A DNA stretch of 64,000 nucleotides from Paramecium sonneborni (taxonomy: Eukaryota > Ciliophora > Oligohymenophorea > Peniculida > Parameciidae). A model generated the notes under the pieces. It saw nothing but the letters and a program-made list of their open reading frames with translations, ran no database searches and had not been told where the DNA came from. Shown here one piece after another: positions 1-12,618 of the stretch. The DNA lies in the NCBI GenBank assembly GCA_905182985.1, contig CAJJDN010000147.1:186001-250000 (forward strand), in the 5' to 3' direction. The first letter of the stretch is position 1, and every line of letters begins with the position of its first letter. Position numbers and translations under genes: made by a program.

Positions 1-1
1 T

Positions 2-123
2 ATTATAATAGTTAAGGAACAGCCTGAATTTCTAATTATTCCATAGAAGGTAAAGAACTATTGGTATGTGGCTACAATAATTATAGTTTATAATCTTCAC
101 TCTTTTAGATTCCATCTATTTGA
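2..123 (+). CDS. 3' end of an unidentified gene (partial)
   Basis: The window opens inside an open frame reading IIIVKEQPEFLIIPQKVKNY. A 23-nt intron with GTATG...ATAG ends can be placed at 64-86, after which the frame runs LQSSLFQIPSI to TGA at 121-123. The intron has the same size and ends as those of the well-supported genes in this window. Only about 32 residues are present, so no family can be named. It could also be a chance frame. Confidence 0.35.
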
Positions 124-372
124 TCCTTTTCATTTAATTTCAAATCAGATGGAAATTAAAATAGAGCATTATTATTTGTTTAACTCTAATCACTCATCCT
201 TAATTTTAATTAAAGTATTATGTCTTAAATTACTCATTTTTACACCAAAAATGTTATATAAATTTCATATTAATCAAATTTATCTTATTTATACAATGAA
301 TAATTTTACAATTAAACATAATTATAATAGAACTCGAATTATTATTATTATTATTATACGTTAATTTAATAC

Positions 373-1282
373 ATGAATTTAGAAGAAACTCTCTTAATAC
401 TTTTTGAAAGAACTTTAGAATCTAGTAAAGATGATCATTTACAAACTATCTTAGCAAGTCAAGCGAAAATTATATAATAAAAAAAAGAAAATATAATTCC
501 TACTTAAATTCAAACATCATCTATTTAGAAAAAGCTATATGCAATAGAAAAGAATTTCATCAGTTAAGATGCTTTTAAAAAGAGAAGAAGATCTAAATAT
601 GATCATCGTTCTAATACAGGTTCATAATAGGACAATGATGGATTTTCAACTATCATACTTGATAAAGATAATTAAGAAATATATAATAATGAATAAAATT
701 TATAACAATTAAAAATACAAAATACAAAATTGGAAAATCAAATTACAGAATTAGAATATCAACAAAGAGAGAAGTACTTAAAAAATTGTAATGAAATTGA
801 ATAAATTAACAGAGAAAAATAATTATTATTTGAAAATGATAAAAAACTTAATGAAAAGTAAAGAAAATTAAATTAACGATAATAATTACTCAAATAAAAG
901 TAACTCAATTTACAAAAATAAGAATAAAATAATTAAATCTAATAATGCAACATAGATGAAAGCTAATAAGAATAATAAAGATATGTAAGACTATATCTAA
1001 TTTCTATAGGAAGATTAATTAAATAACAGAAGAGATAATATGGAAAAGCTTCAAATAAAATTGAATAACTTTGTATCACAATTATTAGGATTACAGAGAA
1101 ATAAAAATAAAGTATAGTGTTAATTAAATGTTTAAATTGATGCTGTAGAATAATTGGCTTAATTTATTTTAAAAGAACGTTCTAATATACAATAGGATTA
1201 ACAATACTTAAGATAATTCAAAGAAAAGGTTTTGGAGGAAAAGAAACAAGTTCTGTAAATGAAATAGTAGTAGATACCATGA
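373..1282 (+). CDS. Coiled-coil protein, glutamine-rich
   Basis: Starts MNLEETLLILFERTLES and is read with TAA/TAG as Gln. One 25-nt intron (985-1009, GTAAG...ATAG) restores the frame, which then ends at TGA 1280-1282, giving about 294 residues. From about residue 100 the sequence is dominated by Glu, Lys, Gln, Leu and Asn in heptad-like spacing, so a long coiled coil is likely. No catalytic domain, signal peptide or membrane segment is visible. The function is unknown; a cytoskeletal or basal-body scaffold would fit but is a guess. It is convergent with the transporter gene whose stop lies only 34 bp away. Confidence 0.7.
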
Positions 1283-1315
1283 ATTATAATATTTTACTAT
1301 AAACAAATTAATAAA

Positions 1316-2275
1316 TCATATTGTAGCAATTGTTAATCCTATACTTATTGTTACACATGATACAATTTTCAATCCTAAATTATGTAATGATGCTTATTTT
1401 CCAATATTTAAGTATTTTTTAAGCAAATATGCTAAAAATAAATTAATAATTAAATTTAATGAAGATTCACTTGCACTGACAACTCCTGCCTAAAACGTAT
1501 ACTTCATTTTTTTACTTAATAATATGTTTAATATGCATAGACAGAACTAAAATATCCAAATAATGTCATAATTTCTCCTATGATAGTGCCAACTATTAGA
1601 TTTTTTGGTTTGTTAAACAATTAAATCATTTCTATTTACATTTATTTATTGAAATTTAATTTAGTTGTTTATATAATAACAAACATAATTCTTGTAAGAA
1701 TGAAGAACTCCATGTTACCATATATATTATATTATAATCCTTCTCCTTCTCCTTTACCTACAAAGCTTATAATATTTGTGTATATTGCATGTGACATATC
1801 TGAAATAATAGCAAATTTAACAAATGGTTAAGACCAAAATTTGAATTGGAATATTTTTATCAAATGTCCATCAGTAGCTGGGGCTAAACCACCAAGAAGA
1901 ATAAGAAAATAGGCTAATAAATGTAAATAACTGGATAAATAAGGTCTATTGGATAAATAGTTTTAAAGTATTGAAAAAAGGAATGCAAATATTGAAGAAA
2001 ACTAATATTTATATATCTAAATACTTATAAAAATGGTAATATAACTGTACTAGATGAATTCTCAAATGCCCTAATAATATAATGATAATGATAATAAGAG
2101 AATATTCCACTTATAATCAAAAGAGGCAAAGATTAAATGGATCCAAAAACTGAGTAATTGCCTACTAATTCTTAATATTAAGGTCCAATCAATTCAATAT
2201 AAATAAAGTATAAAAATATCTAAGTATCTATATGAATATTACAATAATATAAGTTGTTAATGCACATAATAACAT
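1316..2275 (-). CDS. DMT/EamA-type membrane transporter (inferred)
   Basis: On the minus strand, starting MLLCALTTYII, the frame is restored by three short introns: 2220-2242 (23 nt), 2002-2024 (23 nt) and 1490-1515 (26 nt). It ends at TGA 1316-1318, giving about 295 residues. The protein is a succession of hydrophobic helices broken by short polar loops. The stretch IIRAFENSSSTVILPFLQ resembles the EamA repeat in which a loop before a helix reads like 'apasvvaPl'. A second matching segment (AGVVSASESSLNLIINLFLA) sits near the C terminus. The drug/metabolite transporter superfamily moves small metabolites or nucleotide-sugars across membranes; the substrate cannot be told. An unrelated polytopic protein is possible. 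Confidence 0.55.
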
Positions 2276-2354
2276 TGTTTATGAATGAGTGAGATGAGTA
2301 CTTTATGGTAATTATTATTTCTTTTATGGCAAATCAGATTCTTAACTATCCAAA

Positions 2355-2471
2355 ATGACGTCAAAAGCAGTGTCTGCACTAGCCCAACAAAAAGCAGATG
2401 CAATTACTGCTGAAATCCAAGACATTGATTTAGTCATATAAATTATTATATAATCATTTTTATTATTTTGA
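2355..2471 (+). CDS. Possible 38-residue ORF
   Basis: An ATG at 2355 opens MTSKAVSALAQQKADAITAE, whose composition is more coding-like than its surroundings. It runs to TGA at 2469-2471. The last 18 bp overlap the 3' end of the ERICH2-like gene on the other strand. It may be a small gene, or the first exon of something not resolved here. Confidence 0.2.
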
Positions 2472-2652
2472 TTTTCTTATTGCATCTAAAACTGCTTCTT
2501 TATCTCCATCATCAACATTTTATAATAGCTAAAATAAACGTTTTTTTCTTTCTTAAATTTCAGCTTCATTATGTTATATCCCTAATTCTTCTTCTAAATC
2601 AGGTACATCATTTGGATCTACTCCATCTGATTCATCATCTTATCCTTATTAT

Positions 2653-2683
<31 letters not shown>

Positions 2684-2907
2684 TCAATTCTTTTTCTTTC
2701 TCTTCTAATTTTGTCTTATATTCTGACAAAAATTTATTACATTTCCCAATTAATGGATTGTTAGGATCAATTTTTAATACTGTCAATTATATAAATTATA
2801 ATCTTACTTTTTTATATAATTACATGTGCTTCCTAATATTTGCTATTCTTCATGCAGCTTAAAAATGCCATTTTTAATTCAAGTATTTCATGTTTTGTTT
2901 AATCCAT
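2454..2907 (-). CDS. ERICH2-like TPR-type glutamate-rich protein
   Basis: The gene starts MDQTKHEILELKMAFLSCMK. One 28-nt intron (2780-2807) is removed and it stops at TGA 2454-2456, giving about 141 residues. Residues 20-45 (KYQEAHVIIQKILKIDPNNP) match a TPR helix-turn-helix of the 'YeeAl..yqkiLeiDP.N' type. This is followed by a glutamate run and an acidic tail (DDESDGVDPNDVPDLEEELG). A single TPR-like unit plus a poly-Glu segment is the layout of vertebrate glutamate-rich protein 2, which is known mostly from ciliated and testis tissue. That assignment is an inference from layout, not from alignment. Confidence 0.6.
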
Positions 2908-4671
2908 TTTTTATATTTTTAAGAATTTTCAAAAAATGTTTTAATTAAATATGTATCAACTTATTTACAAACACTAATCTAATAATTCTTGTACAAACTC
3001 AAATTAAATATGCCTCTTTACTATTAATCTTTTTAATAATTTTAATAAATCTAATATGAAGAGATACTACTGATTTCAAACATCTTAAAATCATTTGTTT
3101 TAATTAGTATCAATATAATATATTAATTTTTATTATTGCAATAAAGCACATAAAGCAATGAATCTTTATTATTATTAAATTTAACTTTTCAAAAAAATAT
3201 GAAAATGTTATATACGCTGCAAAAACTAAATTTACAAACTTTATTACAAAATTTTTAATTAAATTCAAGAAGTATATTTTTAATTGAACCAGATAAATTT
3301 GAAAATACAATTAAATATATTTTTAACTAGCCATTTTTTATTGATTCCCAAAAAAACTCATTTTATATTAATATAGGATATAATATAATATTATTATTCA
3401 AAATAATCATAATTAAAGTCTTCATCCTCAATTTTCAATTTACTTCATATACTAAATATTAACTGGTTATATGCAATTCTCATTTAAAGCTTTTTTATTA
3501 TAATCTTTGAAAGGATAAATTCAAATTAAATTAAATTTTTTATTCTTAATAATTGATAATTTCAAAAATGATCTTAAAATATTTTGAATTAAATTGTGAT
3601 ATTTATATAAATTCTAAATTTTTAGAAATGTCAAATAAATAATAATTCTGAATGGTCTAAAATTATCTAAATAATCTAAGTTGATTAACAAAAAAGAATA
3701 ATACAGCATAATTAAATTTAATAAAGTAATTAAAGATCACATTGCATATTATTTAGATAGCAAGAACACTAAAAAATCAAAAAAAGTAAACAATATAAAC
3801 CTAATTAGGTCATTTCAAGAGTCAACAATATTCATTAAACAGAATTTTATACAAAAATCAATTATTTATTTCAAAAACTATTTGAGATCTTTCATTCAAA
3901 AAATTCCTATCATTACTTTATGTTAATAAACTTTCCCATTTGCATACTAGTATAAGTACTTTATTTAGTGAATTATATTCATTAGCTATATTAAAATTTT
4001 TACTAAAACAATTCTAATCCCGATATTAGAATTAGAAAAGAAGCAGATATTGAGAACAATCTAAATTCTATAATTAAGAATTTAATAATAAAATGTAAGA
4101 ACACAACTCAGACAAAAAAGATAAGAAGGTATTTAGTGCATTTACATTGATTTTTTATCTAATCTTAATAGTTCTCAATAGAAAAAGACCGACACAGGAA
4201 AATTAGTGAATTTTTAATAAGATTTTATGATGTGAGAATTTTATAGTTGTAATAAACATTTGGTAACAATTATAATTTAATTATCTGGTTATAATGAAAA
4301 ACTATAAGACCTTAAGCTATTGGAAAATAGACTTTTAGAATAATTAGTGTCCAAAAATAAAAAGTAAAACCTTATAAATTTATGATATTATTCGTATATA
4401 TGAAACAAAAACCTGCATAATAATTACTTTTTAATTATAAAATGAAAAATTCTAGTTTAAATAATTAAAAATGATATTAATAAATTAAGATAATCTCATT
4501 AGATTATATCATTAATGGTCATCACTTAAAACCTAGTTTGAAGTTTTTCTCTATAATTTCTTTCTCTTTTATGTTAATTTTGCTTTGTAAAAAAGAAAAA
4601 TTGAAATTATGAAATCTTAAATGTGATAAATAAGATTGAAATTTTTGTTTCCTTTATGGTTATTAAATTAA
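2908..4671. other. Gene-poor AT-rich stretch
   Basis: No confident gene in 1.76 kb. Two weak frames exist. One is on the minus strand at 3110-3334: 74 residues, very hydrophobic, starting MASQKYIQLYFQIYLVQ. The other is a plus-strand ATG at 4092 that stays open only if a 43-nt intron is assumed. Both have the base composition of the flanks and no recognisable motif, so neither is called as a gene. Confidence 0.5.
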
Positions 4672-5436
4672 ATGAAAAATAATTTTTTCTCATAAGAGTT
4701 TAAAGCTTTAGCTCTAATTAATACATATAATGTAGTCCTAAATGAAAGGAAAAGAGCTCGTTAATGTACAAACTTCTAAATTGCTTAAAAAAAATTAGAA
4801 GAATCTAGTATCAAAATCAGAAGAAAAAGTTGTCATTGTTAATTATGTGGTAATATGAGTGCATTTTAATTTGATATGATGAATGTTCCATTCTAAAAAA
4901 AAGAATTATAAGTTGAAAATATAGAACCTTAAATTTAAGAGACTCTTAATTAATCACCATGTATGTATATTCATAATAAATTAGAGAGAAGAAGTATTTT
5001 TTATCGTTTGCAATCATTAAAACCTCCAGAGAATTTAAAATTAAGACTCTCTTTAAAGATTCATGGATGTGACAAAAATTTTATAAGGCAAAACACACTG
5101 CAATAATTAATAGCAGAAAACAATGAAAGATCAAGAAAAGGAAGTTTAAATGGAAGTGTAATTGTTAATACTTCAACATCAGAAAATCATTCGGTAAAAT
5201 CTCTTAATATCAATTCTTGTTATGAATAAAGTCCAACAAAACTTTAATCACCTCTTAATGAAGCCACTTCTGGTAGACAATTAACAACGAGCTCAACAAG
5301 CTCAAAAAAACTCAAAATAATGAGTACATATTTCTCATAATCAGCACGTACACTAAAAACTACTCAATTCTAATAAATTAGTAAATAAAAAGGATTGATA
5401 TTGCCTAAATTAACATAAAAAAAGAGTCAAATCTGA
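4672..5436 (+). CDS. RRKSCHC-xx-CG family protein, member 1
   Basis: An intronless frame of exactly 255 codons starts MKNNFFSQEFKALALINTYN and stops at TGA 5434-5436. Around residue 52 is RRKSCHCQLCGNMSAFQF, a C-x-C-x2-C cluster in a basic context that could bind a metal. This is followed by LERRSIFYRLQSL, a region rich in Ser/Thr/Gln, and a basic C terminus. A second copy of the same motif (RRKSCHCNECGSLSKFQY) lies in the gene at 16473, so the two are paralogs with strongly diverged flanks. No known family was recognised. Three cysteines are too few for a classical zinc finger; a fourth ligand may come from the downstream HGCDKNF. Confidence 0.7.
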
Positions 5437-6983
5437 TTCTTATATAAAATATCTTTCTATAAAAAATATTTTTGATTTTTTAAGAATAACTTTTTATTAA
5501 AAGACTATATATTTAAAATTAAACAGATGAAATGAATCCTTTTTTTATTCATATTAAAAACAAATTTTTAGAATAAACTAAACTATTTTATAAATTCTAT
5601 TGAAAAAATAACTTTTTATAAATAGTAAATAGGCTTATTTATATGGAGAGCTCTTTAAAATTAAATAAAAAATATCTCTTGTTATTTAATAAAACTTTAA
5701 ATAGTAATGATTTATAAATATAATTATTATTGTTTTCACTTTGAATAGAGAATCAAAATAAAAAGCTTAAGATTTTAAAAAAAGATAAAAACTATAGCTA
5801 CTGGACTGAATGATGTGATGACTTTATTAAATGTATAATGTGCTATTTTTTTTGGATAACCTTTACCAAAAATTACTTTAAGGGATTAATTTCTTCAAGT
5901 TTAACCTATTTCCAATATATAATTTCAATGAAAATGACTTAATAGTTTTCAAAAAAATAAAGAAACCAATTTCGGAAAAGTAAAACCTAAGAAAATTTGT
6001 TATTAAAAAGTGATATTTATGATAAATATTATCAATATCTTTGAATCATAATGAAGTGAGTATTGGGTATTCAAATTTTAATTGAACCAATTTCTGAATT
6101 AATATTATTGATTCTCTTCAAAATAAAATCATAATTCTCTTTACATTTAATCCTTCTTTTAATAAGCAAAAAAATAATATGGTAAGAAATTCATTAAAAT
6201 CTTTGATTAAATTGATTTTATAGTATTTAACATCAAGTCGTGTATTAAATATAATTCTCACTATATTCAAAAGAATAAATCTTTTATAGTCTTCCAGTAA
6301 TTATTGTGTTAGAGAGAGTTGAAAATTAATTTTCACATCTGCAAAATTTGGATACTATTTTTAAGCATTAAATAAAAGTTTGAATGAATGGCCTTAGTCA
6401 AATAGTTACTTGTCTTTATTAACCAATCTAATATGATTAGTAATTGAATTTGTCTATTAATATCAATATGGTCTTCATAATCAATTATGCAATTTCTTTA
6501 ATTTGATATTTGCATTTATAATTCTTTTCTAATTATATATGTTCTGCAATCAAGTTTACAGCATAACATACTTTTCTATCATTTTAAATTAAATAAAATA
6601 CTATCTTTCATCCTATTGATGATTGATCCTTGAATTTAGTAATTTGTATATTTGACATGTCATTATGATCAAAAAGAATCAAATCATATTAATTTAAATC
6701 TACATCATTATTAAATATCAATCATTAATATCAATAATTCAGCCATCTTAAAAAAGAGATCTAAATGATTAGCTATTGTAATAATTGATAGATGATGATG
6801 TTGGAATATTAAATTAAATCATATGATAGAGCAAAAGAATAGATCCAACACATGAATCCATATTGGCTGTTGGATTACCTAACACTAATTACTTTACATT
6901 CTAAAGCAATTTGATATTTCTTAAAAAATGATTAAACATTATAATATATATATAATAATAAATTACATATAAAAATTTAGAAT
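5437..6983 (-). pseudogene. Gene-poor stretch with coding-like relics
   Basis: No intact gene is visible in 1.5 kb. On the minus strand between about 6080 and 6800 several segments look coding but are split among frames by TGA. They include KVCYAVNLIAEHIQLEKNYK (faintly like the Lys-containing strand of a protein kinase, with Asn replacing Lys), NYLTKAIHSNFYLMLKNSIQ and QQLLEDYKRFILLNIVRIIF. On the plus strand near 5800 the peptide NYSYWTE followed by TGA resembles the start of a Myb repeat. These read as decayed gene remnants, but no single parent gene can be assembled. Confidence 0.3.
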
Positions 6984-7628
6984 ATGTCAAATATTGAAGA
7001 ATTCATAGATTTAATTAGTTATGCTCCTATAGATGTAAGAAGGGCATTTGGTAAAGTTCGAGAGTTGACAAATTTGGAAAAAAAATACGAAGAAACTTTG
7101 GAATCAACATAAAAACTGGTGTTTTAATTGAAATCAGTAGAGTCTTCAGCAGAAAAGGAAAAATTTATCTTATAATTGAAAGAGTAAATACAAAGAAATC
7201 ATTTATAATTATTAGCTTTACATAGAGAAAGAATTGCAGCTTTAGAAATAATTTAATAAAATTATTAAAAATATATAGCAACTCTTGATATTGAGGGAGA
7301 AAAGTTTTTAGAAGAACTAAAATAGTTGCCGAGAGAATAAGAAGATATATCTCGTAAATCTTAAAGAGATGTTAAGCCTGAACCTCCTGCAATGGTGTAA
7401 AAGATTGATAAAATAAAAAAAACTAAAAGACCATTGTAGGATGAATAAGTAGAAGAAGCTTAGTAACATACTTATTGTGTTTGTTAATAACCTAGTTATG
7501 GTACGATGGTTGCTTGTGATTCTAAAAATTGTTAAATAGAATGGTTTCATTTATCATGTGTTGGATTAGCTGATGTTCCAGATGAAAAGACTAAATGGTT
7601 TTGTCCACATTGTAGAATGACCAGATGA
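6984..7628 (+). CDS. ING-family protein with C-terminal PHD finger
   Basis: An intronless 215-codon gene starts [20 protein letters not shown]. The first ~110 residues form the coiled-coil ING domain ([20 protein letters not shown]). A basic linker follows, then a PHD finger from about residue 166: [20 protein letters not shown], later [10 protein letters not shown] and WFCPHC. All eight zinc ligands are present (C4-H-C3). The aromatic and Met residues that form the H3K4me3 pocket of ING proteins (Tyr before the first Cys, YGTM, and the Trp of EWFH) are kept. ING proteins are known to dock histone acetyltransferase or deacetylase complexes onto H3K4me3 chromatin in the nucleus. The length is normal for a compact ING such as yeast Yng2/Pho23. 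Confidence 0.93.
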
Positions 7629-7649
7629 AGTATTGTTTTTTAATTAAAC

Positions 7650-10596
7650 AATTAAATTACAGAAAGAAATCAAAATTTTAATTCTCTTTTACCTATAGAA
7701 TATGATTTTTAGTTTCTTCCACCTTTTAGATGTTTGATTTATTGGATTCATCCATATTCTTTCATTCTTTTATTTTTGTTACAATTATTTGTAATATTCC
7801 AATTTATTTATCATTATTTCTAAGTAATTTGATCCTTCGCCTTTAAATAATTCCATCCAATCTTTCTTAAATGGATCTTTATTTTTCTTTAAATCTTCTG
7901 ATATTATTTCCTCAAAAATATATTTATCTTATCTCTTAAGTCTTAAATTTCATTTTACATTTGATATTTCTCTCCATTTTATTATATACTTTTTATATTA
8001 AATTCTATTGATATAACATTATTATTATTTATTCTTTTAATTCTCTAACTTACCTTTATAAATCATCTTATTATTATTCTGGTTATAAAATAATTTGTTT
8101 AGCTTTTACTCCATATTATGCAGATTATTAACATTACTATATATTTTCATCAGAAGGATTTAAACAGATTACCATAACAATATTTGATTTTCCATTCAAA
8201 CTTTTTTTTAAAATACTTGTTAATTTTGACTGCCTATATGGTATTTATTGAACTTTATCTGCTAAATTTTAAACAACCTATCTTAAATAAAAAAGAGATT
8301 TATTTATTTCGACACTCTCTTATATTTATTAAACTTTTGTTTGATATAATCTTTCAGAACCTGCTAAATCTACAATATTAAATTCACATTATAAATCTGA
8401 ACTTTAACCATGAAATGTATATATTTACATGAAAAATCATTTAAAGAATGTGAATTAATTATTCGATTTTTATTTGCTTTATTATATAATTTTATTAATT
8501 CTTCTTAAGAATGACATATAAATTTTGTAAGATTTTCTGGTACAAATTCATTATTCTTATATCTTAGTTTTAATTGTTATTTATAAAGCATGTCCAATTT
8601 TTTTCATTGTAAATTTAAAGAACAGAAAAAGAAACTTCAAATTTGCTCTCAATGATTTTTAGCAAAATCATCGGTATTAACAAATTAACTGTATAAGTTT
8701 TCCCTGAACCTGTTTAACCAAAACAAAAAATCACTTAACTAATTCCATTTTTAAATTAATCAAGTAATTGACCAACATTTAATCCCAAATATAGTTCATC
8801 TTATTTAGTTGATTAATCTAAAATTGCATCAAATTCATATGATTTGTCTAGAATTCTTAACTAATTTTTATCAATTATTATTTTTGTTTCTTCTAGTTTT
8901 AATCTTGCTATTGTATACACTTTCATTTTAATTTTATAAAAATATTAGCATAATGATATTTCTTCTTTTATTTTTCCATCTAGTATTCTCCTTTTAAATA
9001 TTTATGGAACTAATACTTAATCATTTTTAAAAATTATATCAANCTCTCCATTTTATTATATACTTTTTATATTAAATTCTATTGATATAACATTATTATT
9101 ATTTATTCTTTTAATTCTCTAACTTACCTTTATAAATCATCTTATTATTATTCTGGTTATAAAATAATTTGTTTAGCTTTTACTCCATATTATGCAGATT
9201 ATTAACATTACTATATATTTTCATCAGAAGGATTTAAACAGATTACCATAACAATATTTGATTTTCCATTCAAACTTTTTTTTAAAATACTTGTTAATTT
9301 TGACTGCCTATATGGTATTTATTGAACTTTATCTGCTAAATTTTAAACAACCTATCTTAAATAAAAAAGAGATTTATTTATTTCGACACTCTCTTATATT
9401 TATTAAACTTTTGTTTGATATAATCTTTCAGAACCTGCTAAATCTACAATATTAAATTCACATTATAAATCTGAACTTTAACCATGAAATGTATATATTT
9501 ACATGAAAAATCATTTAAAGAATGTGAATTAATTATTCGATTTTTATTTGCTTTATTATATAATTTTATTAATTCTTCTTAAGAATGACATATAAATTTT
9601 GTAAGATTTTCTGGTACAAATTCATTATTCTTATATCTTAGTTTTAATTGTTATTTATAAAGCATGTCCAATTTTTTTCATTGTAAATTTAAAGAACAGA
9701 AAAAGAAACTTCAAATTTGCTCTCAATGATTTTTAGCAAAATCATCGGTATTAACAAATTAACTGTATAAGTTTTCCCTGAACCTGTTTAACCAAAACAA
9801 AAAATCACTTAACTAATTCCATTTTTAAATTAATCAAGTAATTGACCAACATTTAATCCCAAATATAGTTCATCTTATTTAGTTGATTAATCTAAAATTG
9901 CATCAAATTCATATGATTTGTCTAGAATTCTTAACTAATTTTTATCAATTATTATTTTTGTTTCTTCTAGTTTTAATCTTGCTATTGTATACACTTTCAT
10001 TTTAATTTTATAAAAATATTAGCATAATGATATTTCTTCTTTTATTTTTCCATCTAGTATTCTCCTTTTAAATATTTATGGAACTAATACTTAATCATTT
10101 TTAAAAATTATATCAATACATCAACCTTTAATACAATACTTTCTTTTAATAAAATTTTTACTTCTTTTGATATTTCTGAATTTTTAGTAAGCCTTTACAG
10201 ATAAAAAGTTAATGTCAATAGATATAAATATTTGGTTGATCATCATAAATTTAAATAATTTTATCATAGCTTTTGACAAGAAATCTAAAGGTTTTTTTTT
10301 AATCATAAATTATTTATTGTTAAAACTAATTAAGGAATCAAAAAAACTCACGCTATTTTAAATCAATTATTGTATCTTTTTAAGATGTACTATTTACATC
10401 TATTCTTTTTTTATTATTTCCTATAATTTATAAATTAAGATGCTAAATTTATCTATAAATGATTCATCTCTCATTCAATTGAAATTAAATCATATTTTAT
10501 TAAGATTAATATAAGTTTTTTAAGATTGTTAAAATGAGTTGCATTTTAGGAGAGACCAAATAATTTAATTTTCTAACTCCTTAATTGTACAAGCAT
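7650..10596 (-). CDS. Divergent kinesin (kinesin-14-like layout), reading frame broken and partly duplicated
   Basis: Minus-strand frames give an N-terminal helical region (FIDKFSILIYKLQEIIKKEQ) leading into a motor start (KMKVYTIARLKLEETKI). The P-loop is GQTGSGKTYT. Switch II is IVDLAGSER, and INKSLFYLRQVVQNLAD and YRQSKLTSILKKSLNGKSNI follow. Motor after stalk suggests a C-terminal-motor kinesin, a minus-end-directed microtubule motor. The SSRSH switch I is replaced by NSHSLNDFS. The frame breaks at least at an A7 run after IYNEK (about 8597/9671) and in the N-terminal part. A 32-nt intron bridges the switch II join, and the C terminus near 7650 is unresolved. A 1,073-bp part is present twice around an N, so the real gene is about 1.07 kb shorter than this span. 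Confidence 0.7.
7970..9042. repeat. Direct duplication, copy 1 (probable assembly artefact)
   Basis: The 1,073 bp from 7970 to 9042 recur at 9044-10116 with a constant offset of 1,074 and no difference noticed by eye. The two copies are separated by a single N at 9043. The segment covers most of the kinesin motor domain. An exact repeat ending on both sides at one N is what results when two overlapping contigs are placed side by side but not merged. Confidence 0.95.
9044..10116. repeat. Direct duplication, copy 2 (probable assembly artefact)
   Basis: Second copy of 7970-9042, starting right after the N at 9043. Sequence past 10116 continues the kinesin N-terminal region, while sequence before 7970 continues its C-terminal region. 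The two copies together therefore bracket one gene, not two. Confidence 0.95.
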
Positions 10597-10675
10597 TTTT
10601 TAATAATAATATAGATCTAATTTAAAAGTATTTATGATAATAGAAATAAATCTATTTTGATTAAATAAAATCATT

Positions 10676-12062
10676 TCAATTCAATTCTGGTTCAATTTTC
10701 ATGTCAGATTCTTGAATTATTGATGAAGTTTATTAATTTGTAGCAAAATGTACATCTTTTTCATCAGTATTTATGTTAGATTATGATATTTTTATTTATT
10801 TTGAAGAAAAAGATTTATATCTTTTAGGACTTCTTCTTGGACTTATTTTAATAATGGCTTTATATTGATTAATTTTATAACGAGTTTTTTAAGGCTTAAT
10901 TATTTAACTATTATCTTCACTTGAAGTATTTTCAACTTTATTAGCCTTCTTCTTATGTGTATCACAGAAAATTTTGAATTAACTTTCAATTAATTTTCCT
11001 TTAATAATAAAAATATTTTATACCAGTCTAAAAACTTTTCATAAAACAAGTAAAATGAAATGCATTTGGACATACAGCACAACCTAAGGTAGCTCCAGTT
11101 CTACCACATAAGAAACATTTCTAAATTATATTAAATGATACAGTTTATTTAGATTTATCCACTTCTTCATCTATATTTTTTGGATCACATTATCCTTATT
11201 TATTAAAGAAAACTAAATTTTAACTCCATAATCCACACATTTCATGTAAATTATATTTTTCATCAGGGTTTATATTAGAATTAATTTATAAAAGAGGGCC
11301 TAAATTGGATTCATTAGCTTCTAAACCACAAAATATACAGTTTCCATCATCTTATTTTGGATATTGCAATTTCTGATAGGAAAAATTTTACAATTTTCCA
11401 AAACTAATTATTTACTCTTTATTTTATTTATTCTATTTCTATTTACAAGTTTGATTATCTAATTAAAAATCTAATTGTGGAGCACTTTAAATTTATAATG
11501 AAATATTTTCTTTTTATTGATTACTTTGCGTTTGTTAAAGTAACAATTAATTTTATGATTTTTATTTTTATTAATTATTATGTTAATTAGATATTTAATC
11601 ACGTTAAGTTGATATTATAGAATTCTAATTTTTTTGCCCTCCATTTTAAGTATTTTAAAAACTAGTTAAATATTTTTGCTCCTAAGAATTACTCTTTAAA
11701 ACTTGTTTCTAGTCTGTTTATTTGATTATTTATTCTTGTTCATCCTCTATTATAAAAGTTTGTGGATTAGATGGAATCATATCCCTAAAATCTCTTAAAT
11801 TCTTATCTATTATCTTATGAGTTTTATTGAAGAAATCTAGTATTTTGAGTTATTATAATTATTATTTGTCAATTTATTTAATACTATTTAAATCATCTAA
11901 ACTAGCATTGATAAGAAATCTTCGATCCATTTTTTCTTATTATTTTTTTTTGAGATAACTTGTAAATTTCTGAATCGTAGCTTTGGCCAAAGTTAACAAT
12001 TATTCAGAATCAACAATTGCTTATTCAATATCTTCTGCTGCTTATTCTAGATATAAATTCAT
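10676..12062 (-). CDS. Extended-PHD (ePHD) zinc-finger protein
   Basis: One 25-nt intron (10999-11023) is removed and the frame runs from MNLYLEQAAEDIEQAIVDSE to TGA 10676-10678, about 453 residues. The N-terminal third is helical and the middle is Gln/Asn-rich low complexity. Residues ~240-350 hold an extended PHD. The first part is NCIFCGLEANESNLGPLL with HEMCGLWS. The second part is KCFLCGRTGATLGCAVCPNA with FHFTCF and, after the intron, FCDTH. This Cys/His pattern (C-x2-C, HexC-xLWS, C-x2-C...C-x2-C...HxxC, FCxxH) is that of ePHD/ADD-like modules in trithorax, JADE/BRPF and PHF6 proteins, which bind nucleosomal DNA or histones. A basic tail (SPRRSPKRYKSF) follows. No catalytic domain is seen, so it is probably a chromatin adaptor. 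Confidence 0.85.
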
Positions 12063-12618
12063 AATAAAAGAATGATAATATATAATATCAATCAAATAAT
12101 TTAAAGGAATTTAATGAATAATTAGTCGAAAAAAAGTATTTTTTTATTAAAAATTATTTTAATTAAAAGTTAATTCTTTTTAACAAATGGCCCATATAAT
12201 TAAACATTATAATTCCACACTATCATTGTTGAATTAAGAAGGATATATTAATATAAATTCTATAAAGTTTCTCTGAACATCTTTTTCAATTCAATTTCAT
12301 AAACTTTTCGTATTTAAAAATATTATGCTTAATATTTTACATAGCTAAATACATTGTATGTTATATAATTTAGCGATTAAAATATTCAGCAATTGATTTT
12401 AAGGACTTTAGAATTGTAAATATTAATAATAATCCATAATAATAAATATCTTGGATTTTGTTCCTTTTTTATATATTTAGCTAAAATAATGATCTTTCCA
12501 TCAAAATAGTCTTTATCAGAAGAGCATTATTAAGCCTTACAAATAAAATGAAGGTAAAAATTTTTAAAATTATTTAGTCAGGTATGGTTGGTATTAACTT
12601 TTATTATAGTCAAAATAT
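12063..12618. other. Intergenic, nothing recognised
   Basis: About 550 bp of AT-rich sequence between two minus-strand genes. No coding-like frame longer than about 30 codons, no repeat and no RNA-like fold was seen. Confidence 0.5.

Noticed and set aside
8184..9455. Two identical 65-residue ORFs (8184-8381 and 9258-9455)
   Set aside because: They are a shadow frame opposite the kinesin motor and are identical only because of the assembly duplication.
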